From NCBI RefSeq assembly GCF_035083965.1, contig NC_089724.1, positions 23,030,474-23,094,473 of the forward strand: DNA of 64,000 nt, given 5' to 3'. Both the position numbers and the translations under genes were made by a program. The DNA is from Branchiostoma lanceolatum. Its lineage: Eukaryota; Chordata; Leptocardii; Amphioxiformes; Branchiostomatidae. Positions 14,301 to 30,600 of the stretch are shown here, one piece after another (position 1 is the stretch's first letter; the number at the start of each line of letters is the position of its first letter). The notes below the pieces were generated by a model. That model saw nothing but the letters and a program-made list of their open reading frames with translations, searched no databases and was not told the origin of the DNA.

Positions 14301-17300
14301 CCTACTGGCGATGTACACTAATAAGGCGGAAGGTTACAGGGAACAGGAGCCCAGGGAACACCAATCAGTGCCTTGTGCTACAGGCTCCATAATGATTTTG
14401 TGCCTTTGGTATATTTTAGAAAGTGATTCTTGAAGAGAGGGACTCAGAATACTTCACAAATGTCTTGAAAGTCTGGGAATTGGAAAGGATGGTGGCTGCT
14501 TCTTGATTAATGTCTTTCAACATAACTCAAGATGGTCCTCCATGGCAGGCACTTAAGGCCAGATGTTAGGGGAAAGTTAAATTGCAAGACATCAGTAGAC
14601 ATCTTGATACACTAGGGAATGATATATTTTGCATTGATCCAGATGAAATGTGTCAAAAAGGTCAAAAGGACAGCATCAGCTCAACATATTCATCCTGCTG
14701 ATTGATTCCCATGATACATTTGTATATATCACATCCACCATTTCCATCCTGTAAGACAAGTAATGTCTCTAGTTGGTTTACTTCTGGGACAAACAGGAAA
14801 GCTTTTGAATGCTTGGGTTCCTTCAGGACCGTTGAGTGTGACATTGTCTAACTTGCAGCAAATGTGTAGAGGCAGTTTTGCAACAAAGCGATTTATATCA
14901 TTATCAAAAATGTGAATGGAACACTTTTCCAGGCCGTAGAAAGGCTCCGTGACTTACTTCATCTATTTCATGTCTGACTTAACTTTCTACTTTTCTCCCT
15001 TTCTGTCCAACAAGCAGACTTTTTACTCGGTAACATGGCTTTTTACCAGTAAGATCAGAATTGATCCCTGTAGAAGCTTCACATAAACATGCTTGTTTCA
15101 TCACATCAACCACAGTGACTGAGAACCACATCAGATAAAAGTAATGTATGGACAGCAGGCTGTTTTTGAACATCGGCCAGAAGCACTATCTCTGTTAAGT
15201 GGTGCTCTCTGGTACTGGAAAATTAGGCCAGATCCACAATATTTTGGGACCCCCCCATTTGTTACTGGAGTTTGATGAAACTTTGTTTAATGGTGATAAC
15301 ATTTTAGTGGAGACAAGCTGTCTGTGTGACTCCTCAGAAGGTGGAGCGTGATCAGCTGTCAATCCCACTCTAACTAAACCTGCCTCTGGATGGACTCTGT
15401 GCCCTTGACACTACATTGGCAAGGTGACTTTCTGTACTCCTGATTCAATTTTCAATTTCCATGTACTCCTCTTTCCCTGTCAATGGCTGTATTCCATCAG
15501 TCGTGTAATTTTGCGGGTATAGTACAGGCAGAACTTGGCCCAGCTTTCAGTTTCACTTCTTTTCAATGCAATGCTCTTTAATTTACAGCATATTTGAGCA
15601 GGCAGAAACACTGTATGAAACTGTGATAAAGAACTTGTCATGTAAGTTTGGTAATGGCCAAACCCATTGGTTCGCAGTTAACATTGCAGCTTGTGCTTTA
15701 ACATACTTCAAAAGTACCATTTTATGACTGACTGATGGCAGTTTATTGAAAAATTCCTGTCACAAATTTAAAATCTGAACAAAATAACAGTCTGACTGAT
15801 TGAATAGATGTGTGACAAGATCGTAACATAGTACATTTACAAGGACAGCCCAGCTACTTGGTAGGTTTCGGCAGTCTGAATGAAAAACAAGAAAAGGATT
15901 GGCAAAAGAAAAATAAGGTATGATGAACCCATTAGGCAACCAAGAGAGTAAGTGTTGCAGAAAACACATTGGGTATTTATCATTCCTCACCCCAACTGGA
16001 ATTGATTACCAGTTGTTTGATGAATTTGACACATGGAAGTGACCAGTGTCTTTGCGCTATCCTGTCCCGGTGCCGGTGTGTCTGGTTCTCTGATGCCGGA
16101 GCGGTGGCGTTAAGGCCACGTGTTACACTTTGCAGCTTCGTCTCGGCACCTGCTGTACCAGCTTGCCACTCCTGTGATTACAGCGGTGTCGGCTTTGATC
16201 AGAGAATCAACGAATCAGAGACTGATTGGTGCGAGGTGCCTCTGGTGCCTGACAGTCTGTCCTGATATTGCACCAGGAACAGATAGATCCCCTCCGCCCC
16301 TCCTCCAGAGACTAACTGCTCAGGGTAAAAACTGGGGTGGAACATTTTTTGACCAAGAGCCTGCCAGTCCTGACTTGCCATTGGGACTGTGCACACTCTG
16401 TCAAGTCTGACACACTTCTACATCCTTCTATACACTGGTTTGTTGATTTATTAACACATTAGAGGAAATTATGAGCAGTTAAGCAACATGCAGCTTCAAA
16501 TCCTATAAATGTCTGCAGGTGGGGTAAGAGACCCTGCAGTGTCCATAATTATTGCTTACCTTTAATGAGTTGCAATGAAATATCAACTTAGTAACACTAT
16601 GACTGATACATTCCTTTTGAATGATAAACTATGAATGGAACCTACCCAATGGTGGATATGGAAAGAAAATGGCTACAACATCAGCATCAGCCAACTGACT
16701 GACAGAAGCCAGCTTAGGGTGTCAGATTCTGGCAACCGCTGTAGAATTGAGCAGATTATCAGGTAAAACTGATGCCAGTCCTGTAAGGTAAAACCCTTTA
16801 CATCAAGTGAATTTCAAGACCATTCCTGCTAATGTTGCATTCAGCTGCTTAAATTGGTTAACTAATATAGTGTTCTGATGATATGTGTTGTGGTCCAGTG
16901 GTTAGCAATACGCTGTTTGAATCACACAGCCAGAGGTTGCATTTGAATTTTAGTTCTATATTTGAATGTACATGTCATCATCAGTAGTTGGGGTTGGCAA
17001 TTGAAAACACTGTCGTGTACTTTACACCGTCCAAACTTTGAGAAGATTATGTACCTACATATACGTGATGTAACATTAGCTTGGAGCAACACATTTAGCA
17101 ATTTGCTTGGGGGTGGTACATATTTCTTTAACAGTATCTCAGTGACATAAAAGACCAGGGCATTCCTGAAATGTAACCCCTTAAGCCAGCACTGCACTTT
17201 GATTTTCAGAATAGCTCACAGGAAGATCCAAAGAGGCTTTCAAGTACAACACAATTACTAGCAGCCCCTTTGCTTTAGTGGCATAGATTCTGCATCTACA

Positions 17301-18158
17301 ACATGGGATTGTATTGACTTTCTCTGTCATTTCAAGGGCATAGAGAACTCAACTGGGTTGGGTTGGTTGACCTCATATATATGTTTACCATTGATTTTGA
17401 CAAGGAGGCTGTGCTTCAAGTAGCAGTTGTCAATGTTTATTTACTTTTTGGCCAGTTAGTTTGCGAACAGGATTGTTTGTATGCTGTAGGATAACTCAGA
17501 CAGTGACTGATGAATTTTCAGGATTTTTTTCTTCTTTGTAGGCTTATAGCAATAAATGATGAAGCACCCTTGCTGCTTCCTTTAAGACTGCATACTATTA
17601 CTGTCAGTCAGTAGTAATATGCATCTTACATCGCATATTAAACTTAAAGTTACATGTAAATATACATCTTTTGGGAGAACTTTGTTGCCCTGGAAGGCAA
17701 TCTGTTTTCTGAAATTCACTGCTTTTCCCATTGGCTTGGTACTGCCCTAAGATGATGGTTGTGATATGACTGTCTCTGTGCTTGGGGCCTGGTGGATGTC
17801 ATGATGGAATTAAGCAGCTTAGACTCCATCTCTAATGGTATCCAGGAGTGGTGGATTATGGGTCATTGACTCCGTTTCTAAAGCCCTACCAATTTGATTC
17901 CTTGCTTCTAGGGATATTCATCCTGACCTGAATTTGTAATTTGCTCCAAAATAGATACATACACTATACAAGTATCGGTATCTGTCTGTGTGTCTGTTGG
18001 CATCTATATTTTAGGTAGTCAGTTGTTACCAATTATTTTTTCAGTCATTCCATGCATGCATGTGAAGGTGTGTTGTAAATGAAGTTCCGATGAAGATGGG
18101 AGAGGATTAACAAGAAATTGGTCTATGTCTAATTCTTGCTCTTCTTTGTGTTTTCCAG
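8301..18158. other. No gene seen, about 9.9 kb
   Basis: No frame here combines splice borders, codon-like composition and a recognisable domain. TACATGTA-type octamers recur near 9178, 10055, 12468, 13014, 13937 and 17650. Near 12990 a GGTAACAGTTACTTG motif recalls the hairpin family of 24584. The stretch directly before 18159 ends in a pyrimidine-rich acceptor, so at least its right part is intron of the gene ending at 18530. Confidence 0.5.
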
Positions 18159-18530
18159 AACATCAGGAGTTCTCGCAGCCTGGCTTCTTTCTTCATCGAC
18201 TCCGAGTTCTTTCTTGGCTTGAAGCCCATCATGTCCTCCCCCTGTGACTCCACCCTTTCCAGCGTCATGATAACCCCCTCACAGAGCCCCACAAAGGACC
18301 TTGAGGAGAACAAAGACAGGGAGAAGACACCAGCAGACCTGGTCACCATGACAGCATGTGTGGATGAAATAATCCCGAGTGGGGACGAGGGGGAGGCGGA
18401 AGATGCTGAGGACAGCGGGACAGAAGGAGGAGACAGTGCGGAGTGTGACAGAGGGGGCTGCGGCAGCTTTGAAGAAACCATCTTCCCTATCGATGATGAA
18501 ATTGACATTGACCAGATTGAGAGAAACTGA
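18159..18530 (+). CDS. Last coding exon of an unrecognised gene, acidic C-terminus
   Basis: After a good acceptor (CTTTGTGTTTTCCAG) a 372-nt open frame runs to TGA at 18528-18530. If read from the first base it is phase 0 and adds 123 residues. It opens with a Ser/Arg-rich stretch (NIRSSRSLASFF) and continues with a Ser/Thr/Pro-rich part (TPSQSPTKDLEENKDREKT). It closes with a strongly acidic tail rich in Glu, Asp and Gly, ending ETIFPIDDEIDIDQIERN. Base composition is clearly more GC-rich and codon-like than the surroundings. Such tails are usually disordered and regulatory. I do not recognise the family, and no upstream exon was located in the preceding 18 kb. Confidence 0.65.
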   Translation, partial: NIRSSRSLASFFIDSEFFLGLKPIMSSPCDSTLSSVMITPSQSPTKDLEENKDREKTPADLVTMTACVDEIIPSGDEGEAEDAEDSGTEGGDSAECDRGGCGSFEETIFPIDDEIDIDQIERN

Positions 18531-20379
18531 AAGATGTGGGCCGACTTGGTATGATAAGCTTTCCGTGAGCAGAAGGTTTGTGATTGTACAGATGGAAAGC
18601 GATACCACAAGTTTTGCATCAGATAACATTACCTCATATGTGATGGGTGATTTGTACATGATAGTTCACCAGTAAAGGACACAGTGTGTTGTGACGATGT
18701 GTGGCTGCCGTGAGAGAGGGCAGAGAGAAGAACCAGGGAAAAGTCTATTTTTGTGAAGACGATTGATAGGAAAACAGGGTGTGACTTCCAAGGTCAGGTT
18801 TGAGAAAAGGTCAAGTTTTCCCAGCCAACATTAGACAGAAGTTTAGCCTCAGATTGAAAGCTGTTCCCACACTATGAAAGGTCATAGCTTTGCAAGCTCT
18901 TCCAGTTTTGCCTTTAAAACCAATCACATTTTGAAACTTGCTTTATCTTCTGAGCTACCTTTGACTGTATCAAATGTTAAGTGGCTTGAACGTTCACTTG
19001 ATATTTTGATTGTTTCTCTTTTATGACAATGACCTGACCTTGTGTCTAAGAGACAACACAGTGAGTTAGTCACAATGTCATTGTCACAAGAAGTCATGAC
19101 CTTTCATACTAGTACCTCAAAAGGACCCATTTCCCATGAAAACAAATAATGTGAAAGTTGCTGCTAGTTTTTTACCCGTTTCTAAACGCACCTCTCTGTG
19201 TTCCCGAAAGTTGACAGCTTGTTGAAGTATAAACTCTTTCTCCAAACTACATGTAATCTCCACGTTCACCCTGAAGGGTGAGGGAAATTGACTACTCTAA
19301 CCATGGTCAGGTGTTTGATTGATACCATGTTCGTGTAGTGCACCAGTATTGATGGTCAAGTAGGGCTTACTGGCTGTTGGTGGGACACATACTGTTTGAA
19401 GGACTGGCGTTTTCTGCATTTTTTCTTAACCTCACTAGGTGACATTTCTGCTTGGCTGCCTTTTTTTCAACTTCTCATCTACTGTATTGAAAAGGTAAAT
19501 CTGTTCTGATTTAACTTTGTTTAGCTACCTTAAAGAAAGAGATTTGATATAGGTCTTTGAAAAGGGTGACAATAGTTTGACAAAACATCCCTCAAAACTT
19601 TCCAGACAGATGCAATTAGCCATTCTTTCCCTTTCTGTTGTTAAGCCACGCCTACCAGTATATGTCACACACAGCTCTGGAGAAGAAAGCAGGTGATTAA
19701 GATGAAATGAAGTAGTTCTGTGGGGCAAGTTTGCAGCAAAGTCTTTGGAGCCCAACATACGGTGTATCGGCCATTGTCAATTACTGTAAGGTGTGTTAAA
19801 ATGAAAAAATGACAATGAAATAATATCACTCTACAAAACTCTATGGCAGGGAAACATGGCAGAAGTAAAGTGTTTGTACAGATTGTTTGATGGAAGCACC
19901 GAGGAAAATGATCTGGTTCTGTTGTTGATTTATCAATGGCTGTATGGCAAGAGTTTATGATGGTAATAATATATGTGATGTTGTTATGAAAATGTTATGA
20001 TAAACAAATGTTGTGTAGATGACCTGTAGTTGGAATCAGAGGCAGCTCTTGAAATGGTGAGCTTGTTCTGTATTAGAAAGTAGACCCATTTCACCAATTA
20101 TCAATGGTTAATGCAGGGAAGAAAAGTAACTGTAGCTTACACTGGTCCATTCTATGAATGTTTGAAAAACACTAATACCAGCAAACTGAGAAGAAATGGT
20201 ACCACAATTCCTCAGGAAAATAATAGCATGTTCAGAGTTTCGACACTTTAAAATAAACAGCAAATTTTGCGTTGGAAGTTGTAATGACCTGTGCACAAGG
20301 AGTGGAAATGCCATTGCTTCTACAGCATGGGGTGCATGGCAGCAGCAGGATAGGGGGAAGACTATATGTACATGTGCAC

Positions 20380-20385
20380 AATAAA
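20380..20385 (+). terminator. Candidate poly(A) signal for the gene ending at 18530
   Basis: An AATAAA hexamer lies about 1.85 kb after the stop codon, with another at about 20252. Neither is confirmed and the choice between them is a guess. Confidence 0.2.
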
Positions 20386-23300
20386 TTTTGTATGCTTCAA
20401 TAATATGAGTAGCACATGTATAGCTCTGCAGAAGAGTAACACTAGACTGGCTGCATGTGATGCGTATCTTACCCAGTCCATTATATCCAGTGCAGTACAC
20501 CAGTGACTGCCACAGAAAATATTTGCAGTTTGTAGCCGCTTGGTTTAACTACAAGCGTTGCATTGCGTGTTTCATTTTTGTGTGTTCAACCAGACTTTGG
20601 GACAGGGACCTGTGAAGTAGCCTGTCTTTTGCCTGCTGGTAGTGTGTTCTACAGGTTGTGCTGTTTTGAGCCTGAGCGTGTTTTATGGAAATTTCTTTCT
20701 TGGTGTACGGAGACAAAAAAAGTTGTGTGGTTCTGTATATCTATATTCAATGTTGTCAAGTAAGGAATGTGTCCCAGCTGCTTGGCAAGGTCACGGTTTG
20801 ACATTTTGACCTCTCAACTGTAACCTTAGGTTCAAGGTATAGGTCATAGGTTGATTTCCATGTTGGACTGCTTTAAGCACAGTATTTGTTAAACCTTTAA
20901 CTTTGCCAAGCAGCCAGGACCCACATAGATAGGGTGTTCCAATTGAAGAAAACAAAGTGATTTTATAGAAAAAGTTTGAGATTTGTATCTCAGTAGTGAT
21001 GACGTTTTATGGTATGAAGAGTAGATGACCACTGTTGACCTCATGTGGTCTCTCTAGGACTGTGAAGAAGTTCTGCATGCAGAATGACGACGTTTGCATG
21101 AATTCTACATTCCTCTTTGGCAGGAACAAACCACTACAAGAGCTGGTTTTGAATCAGTGCCTGTTTCGGGATAGTGTCAGTTCAAATTTAAACACTGGAC
21201 AAAGTCATGTCAAGTAAGAAAGGACAAAATTGTTATTACAGAGGAATTATCTGGCTGCAAATTGGAAAGAGGCAATTTTGAAGAAAAATTATTCCTCTAT
21301 TTTTCACTTTACTCCCTTCCCAGGCCTCTGTGTAGACCCAAGAATTTAAAGTGTTGTAAACCACTTTGTCAATGAAATTAAGCATTATACCCCAACTACA
21401 ACAGGCACCATCTACACATGTAGTATTTCCCAATGGCACTGATACAGCTCTTGTGGATTACTGTTACTGTCTCCATTGATTAACCAATACCACATTCCAT
21501 GTGCATCATGTTCATGCAAATGCGCACGGGTAGCGTGACCAAAGGCTTGAGAAAAGCAAGACTCCAGGTTCTGAAAACACAAACATGCTGTTTATAAATG
21601 TCCCCAGCACCAAACTTTCCAGCTCCAAAATGCTCCAATATTTCAGGGGTTTTGGCCTTTTAGACAGACGATATTTGGATAAAAGTCACAGTTTGTCTTG
21701 GGTACAAAGTGTGGCTTTGATTTCAGTCTAAAACCATCCCCACTTCCACAAGATCACATCCGTGATGTTTAAACTTATGACTGTGACGAGGAGCATTTAT
21801 TCGTCCCTGTATGAAAGTGCTGATGTAACAGTTTGTGACATGACTGTTTTAGCCCGGAGCAAAAGCACGAAAGTGTCTGGATATTTCTCAAGTCTCGGGT
21901 TGATTTTTTGTTTGTGTGTTGCACCCAACGGACCTTATCCCACCACAGAGTTGTTGTGTGGTACACTGTTTATTTGTAGACATATTTATGTTGACTATAA
22001 AAAAAAAAGTAAATACTATATGTTATAGCTATAATTATGCCGAGTGCTTTGACTTGATTAGTATGATTTTATAAAGGAAAAACTGACCTAGAAGATTAGC
22101 CTTTAGTTGAGTTGCAGTAAGTTGGAATGACTAGACAATTAAGAAACAAGATGAGAGAGTAGGAACTAGTTTGCCATGATTTGTATATTTGTAATGAGAT
22201 ACGAGGTTTCCGACCTACATGACGGTGCGTTTCCCGTGTTTGTGGGAAGATTGCTTGAGAGAAATGCTGTATTTTTGTGTGGACTTGAGAAGAGAGCTTT
22301 CTCACTGAGAAAACATTGTGTCAGTTCGTCATCATTGTGTTGTCTGAGTTTTCACACAAACCTTATCTTTCTGCTACATGTACTTCCATTTCAACCAGAC
22401 ATAACCTAGAGATGTGGACGATTAATCCTAGCGGTGTATGTTTAGACTTTCAACAAAACAGTGGATGGAAAGACAAAGGTCTCTCTCACCAACCATTGCA
22501 GAACTTTCTATCAATTTGCTGTTGTAGCCCCATATTGTGCAACGGGTCGAGGGATACTTTTTAATTCAGTGATGAAGGAAAATATTATCTGCAACCAGAG
22601 GGAGGAGCTACCATGAAAACCCATGTATTTCTAGCAGCCATAGTTTAGCTCTCAGTCCACCAATCTTAAAGTTCTTTCCACCTGTGAGAAACGTTTCATT
22701 GACATTTACTTGTATTCCTATCATTAGACCAGAGGCTTTTACACTGCACATGTAGCCATCAATCCACCATCATCTGATGCCATTATTTCATGAGAAACAG
22801 AGCAAAGTCAGTAAACCTTCAGCTTGTGTTGTATGTTTGAGCTACATCAGTTCCATCCGAATACTGACGTCAAACCTTTCTCACCAGCAGCCATCTCGAA
22901 CTGTTGGGTGGTATCACTGGAGCGTGGCTGTTATCAGACCTCCGCACCTGTTGGGAAGCTGCCCAAATATTGGTTTGTAGTTCATAAAGCAAGAAGAAAT
23001 CAAAGCACATCCACCCATGTGCAAAGAAATCCCTGCGACGAAGCGATGTTACAGCCCTACTGTAACACTGATGTTATGGCCTCTGGTGTTACTGGAGGAA
23101 AGGAAATGACTGAAACTTGTAAGCTAGGGCAGGCAGGAATTCAAAGTTTTGTAGAAATGGTGCACTTAACTGTCAGGCACTCGACAAAAGAAATCCTTTC
23201 CAAACATCAATGCTGATGAGGATGGATGGGAGGACGGATATTGCCAAGCTTCGGCTAAAACATAGGCTGGGCATAGTGGAGGTGAAGTGAGGGAAATAAG

Positions 23301-23494
23301 CAGCCTTTTGGAAGGACTGCTGCATTTGGTGTCTGATCACATGTTAGGAGTGAAGGTTAACTTGTTCAAAACTACAAATATATCTGGCTCTTCATTGTAA
23401 AAAAGTTTTAAAAAGATGCTGTAAGTGTTATTTAACTGTTATTTACCTACATCCACTACTCAATAACACCCCAGATCTCTCTTATCTTTCTGAG

Positions 23495-23500
23495 TTTATT
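23495..23500 (-). terminator. DPCD: Candidate poly(A) signal for DPCD
   Basis: AATAAA on the minus strand about 735 nt downstream of the DPCD stop codon. A variant ATAAAT closer to the stop (near 24196) is an alternative. Confidence 0.25.
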
Positions 23501-23826
23501 TGACCTCAAAAAGCGCATCTGACAATGCAATGAATATCCATTTCTAGCTAGTACATATTTGGAACATATTCGAGTGAAAAAATATAAAGCCTGTACAATA
23601 ACAATTTACAACACTTCAAAGCAAAAGTTACCCTTGCATCAGAACAAACAGACAACTATACAAACCTATGAGTATGACAATCATGATTACACGCTGTGCA
23701 GTACTTCATGCATACACATTTAGCGTTACATAGTAACATTGAAGTTCAGTCCCTTAAAATGTAACTAGATGTCCCCCCAACCCCCTGCCGCCATAAGAGG
23801 GACTCTCCCCATACCTACAGCATATT

Positions 23827-24034
23827 ACCCTGGGTGCCAGCCCTCGCAAGTCAGCTCTCCCCCAACCCCGTTATGATCCAGCCGGCCAACATCCAGTGTA
23901 TTCCCCAACCTTCCTACGCCGGGTATGTGTTTTTTTCCAGCAAGAGGAGCTGGATGCTGGGGGGATGGCTGGATATTGGAGGGATACCCGGATGTTGAGG
24001 GGCAAATGAAAAAATCATGGCTGGCCCCCAGGGT
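23827..24034. repeat. Short element with 16-bp inverted ends
   Basis: The left end ACCCTGGGTGCCAGCC and right end GGCTGGCCCCCAGGGT are inverted copies with a single mismatch, bounding about 208 bp of GC-rich sequence. No target duplication is evident. It may be a degraded MITE in the DPCD 3' region. Confidence 0.4.
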
Positions 24035-24233
24035 AAAAACATATCTCCTCCCCAAAAAGATGGCTAGGCTAGGCTAGGAATGTAAATCACTTCTCTTTCA
24101 CAATTTCATGAGCCTGGTCTCTAAAACAACTTTAAAAGTAAAAAAGATTAATAGTAGAAATTCTTTTGGCAATGACCAAATCTTTAACAAAACTTAATTT
24201 ATGCATCTATTGTGTTATAAACCTAACTACTCC

Positions 24234-27143
<2,910 letters not shown>

Positions 27144-27661
27144 GTTGGATCCTAGTGCACTCTGGGGCTTCGGGAAGCTTCTAGCGGCAGTTACCATGGC
27201 AACCGACAGGTGAGCCCTGGACCAAATCGACCTGTTATAACTTATACATCATCAAACTTTTTCTGAATCATGAAATTCCCTTCGGCAATTCCACTTCGAC
27301 CATAATTTTCGTTCCTTGCTATTTGAAACGTTCACTATATCATGATGCTATTATTAAAACTATCAAAATGGGATTGGACTAAATTTGGACATTGTCTCGA
27401 TGGTCCGTAAGAATGGATGTAGGAAGAAACAGTGTGAACCGAAATCATTAGTATCTGGCCAAATGTGTGAACAGTGCATGCCTTCTCTCCCTCCAATGAT
27501 AGTATCAGCATCCTTTCTCCCAGTATCTGCTTGGAGTTCTAGCCTTGAGCACATGCACGAGCGACCTCTAGAGGAATTGTTAACAACTGCAAGTGAACTT
27601 TGCCCTACCAGCTGTGGTCCCGTCTTGTGACAGTGAATTTGCTACAGGGATCACAGCAGGA
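27144..27661. promoter_or_regulatory. Shared divergent promoter region of DPCD and SLC49A3
   Basis: Only 518 bp separate the two divergent start codons, so both 5' UTRs and promoters must lie here or overlap the first exons. No TATA box is obvious. The DPCD initiator sits in an ACATGGCG (YY1-like) context. A bidirectional promoter is an inference from spacing. Confidence 0.55.
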
Positions 27662-30600
27662 ATGGAAGTCGTCGCCGGGAACGACCAGGAGTCACTACTG
27701 AAGAACAGCGTCAATGTGGAAAGATCGAGCAGCGACTACAGAGTCTACAGAAGACGCTGGTACATTCTAGCAGTGCTGTGTCTGCTGAACCTCAGCAATG
27801 GAACAGTGAGTAATATAATATTAGCGGTACCTTTATACAATTTTTGTTAACCCTAAAGGCCCGCGACCGCGAGTAACCTTTACGTGATTACGTCATACAG
27901 GGCAACGTCCACCATAAAAGCTAACCTTGCACGTGGACTGCTTTCCGCAGTAAGCAATAGCAGATCGTAAAGCTGCAAAATATATGATCCTGGCATCGTT
28001 TCTCAGTAGCCCCAACCAAGGAGGTTAAATATTTAACCTCCTTGCCCCAACACAACACAGTGCACTTCATCATGGACCTTATTTGTGATATCTCATAGCT
28101 ATATAATTAGCCAAAAATACTTTTGAAAAAACAATTTGACATCATCATTTTGTCTTATTTTATAATAGAAAAGTGTTCAACAATTTTTGTATATGTCGCC
28201 CTATCAATTATTGATATATTGCCACTGCTGTCACACATTGGAGAGGGTCTGCATGCCCTTTTTCGTGAAGCGTTACGAGCGATTTTAATTCACCGTTAAT
28301 CGTTACCGGCCGCCCTGAATTTACCGTAAAGCGTTATCGGTATATTAATCGTGAAGCGTTACTGGTCGTTTTAATTCCTCGTTAACCGTTATTTGTCATC
28401 CTGAATTCAACGTTAAGCGTTATTGAGTAATTCCTCGTTACGCAGGAAAAAGCATTTCAGTGGGTCAAGATTTCAAAATTTTCTCCAGGGAGCTCACGGC
28501 TCCGGCGAAAATATGTCGGTAGGGCGCCCCCAGCCCCCCACAAAATTTCAAGCTGAAACAGTTCTATTTTTCACTCTACCAGCAAAGTTTTCTCCTCAAA
28601 ATTCAGGAAATTAAGCGTTTCGCGGTTCAAGATTTTAAATTTTTCCCCGGGCCTCCGTCGAAAAATATTGTCAGGAGGGCGTCGACCCCCAAAACCCAAG
28701 CCGAAACTCGTTTGTATTTTTTCACAAACAGAGATATCATTAAACTTAACTTACATTACCAGTAATATTTGCCCATCGAAATGCAAGAAATAGCGTTTCA
28801 GGGTGTCAATTTTCCCCGGGAGCATGTCGCAGCTCCAGCGAGGTCTGGAGGGTGTGACGCCCCTCAAGAATCAAGCTGAAACTCTTCTGTATTTTTTTTC
28901 AAATAGAGATGTCATAAAACTTAGCTTACTCTTCAGCAAAATCCCCCCCTCAGAATGCAGGAAATAGCGTTTCAGAGGGTCAAGATTTCAAAATTTTCGT
29001 CCGTGATCATGAACATTTTGTCACACTAATACGAAATTTCCTGTCGCCGCCGAATTTAAAGGGTTCGGAGACGGCGTGCGAGAATGGCATAGCGTAATAG
29101 GTCTCTTGCCACAAGATCAGGACGACTAGTGGCAAAAAAACCCGTCGTCTTCAGGGGTATCTCATGTTCTAGAAATGCTAAATTTACCGTTAAGCGTTAT
29201 CGGCCGGCCTGAATTTACCGTTAAGCGTTATCGGCAGGCCTGAATTTACCGTTAAGCGTTGCCAGGACCCCCCCCATGCAGACCCTCATTGGACTCAACA
29301 TTGAAGAAAGGGTATGCCTAAACACCTCACCCGACCTCACCCGACCTCATCCGAGTCTAAAATGCAGTGTATACGGGGCAGGGACATTATTTGACGTTCT
29401 GGATAAGTTAAATATGCAATTATGAATGCAAAACAAGCAGCAAACTCTAAGTATTTACCAGTTTTTATAAGTAAAGGGAGGTCAAGACGGCCAGCGCAAT
29501 TGACTTGTAACACACTACGTGCGTGTTTTCGAGGCTGAGAAACACTTTGTGTACAGTTACTGTGTACAGTTACTGTGTACAGTTACTGTGTACAGTTACT
29601 GTGTACAGTTACTGTGTACAGTTACTGTGTACAGTTACTGTGTACAGTTATTACGAGTGGATTGTGATGAAAAGGTAATCAGTATCCACCGTCTTATCGT
29701 CCTGTCGGACAAAATAAATGAAAAAGGTATGAAGAACTTCCCCATGTAGACCCCAACAGTGGCATGATCCAATATGGCGGCCAAAAATCTTCTATCTTGA
29801 AAACGAGCGGAGTAACTTATAAAAACTGGTAAATGCTTAGAGTTTGCTACTTGTTTTGCATTCATAATTGCATATTCAACGTATCCAGAACGTCAAATAA
29901 TGTCCGTACCCCGTATACACTACATTTTAGACTCGGATGAGGTCGGGTGAGGTCGGATGAGGTCGGGTGAGGTGTTTAGGCATACCGTTGAAGAAACAGT
30001 AATGTTAAATGTGTTTTCCTTGATGTTACAGATCTGGCTTAGCTTTGCCCCAATTGCTGACCAGACGGCAGAGTTCTATAAGGTGTCTCTGACCACGGTG
30101 AACTGGCTGTCACTGGTGTACATGATCGCATCCATCCCCCTGGGTCTGCTGGCAACCTGGCTCCTAGATACTCTGGGACTGAGAGCAGGGGTGAGCACTG
30201 TTTTATTCAACTCCTTTTGTTGTGACTGATCAGCAGGTCCAAGAAATAACTGATTCGTGTATGCCTCCTAAATATCGAGGCTATCCCAACTACTTTAGAT
30301 GACTGCAGTGCAGGGTCATCTCTAGGACTCGTCCCTCTGTCCTAGGACATTCTGCTTCTTGGGACGGAATGATATTTCACCCCATATTCCGTCCAAAAAA
30401 GCTTAACTTTACGACAGGAAATTGATCTGGTTTTTTTTAAGGTTAAAACGGCAGATATAACAACAAAAATCTACAACATAGTCTACTAAACAATGAGTGG
30501 GACAGAAAAAAAGTAAAGCTGGAGACAGTCCAGGTTGACTGAAAAATCAAGCCTTGCTTTAAAACCTGGATTATAGCGTAGTCATTTACTGAACATTTTC

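Larger units (their letters stand above)
18531..24233. other. 3' UTR and tail-to-tail intergenic region
   Basis: This stretch lies between the stop of the plus-strand gene at 18530 and the stop of minus-strand DPCD at 24234, so it should hold the 3' UTRs of both. No coding exon is supported. Candidate poly(A) signals are AATAAA at 20380-20385 (plus) and at 23500-23495 (minus). TACATGTA copies occur near 19247 and 22374. An element with short inverted ends lies at 23827-24034, followed by a triple GGCTA repeat. Confidence 0.45.

Noticed and set aside
29519-29749. Open frame with repeated VQLLCTVTVYS
   Set aside because: Artefact of a 13-bp minisatellite, whose period cycles through all frames.
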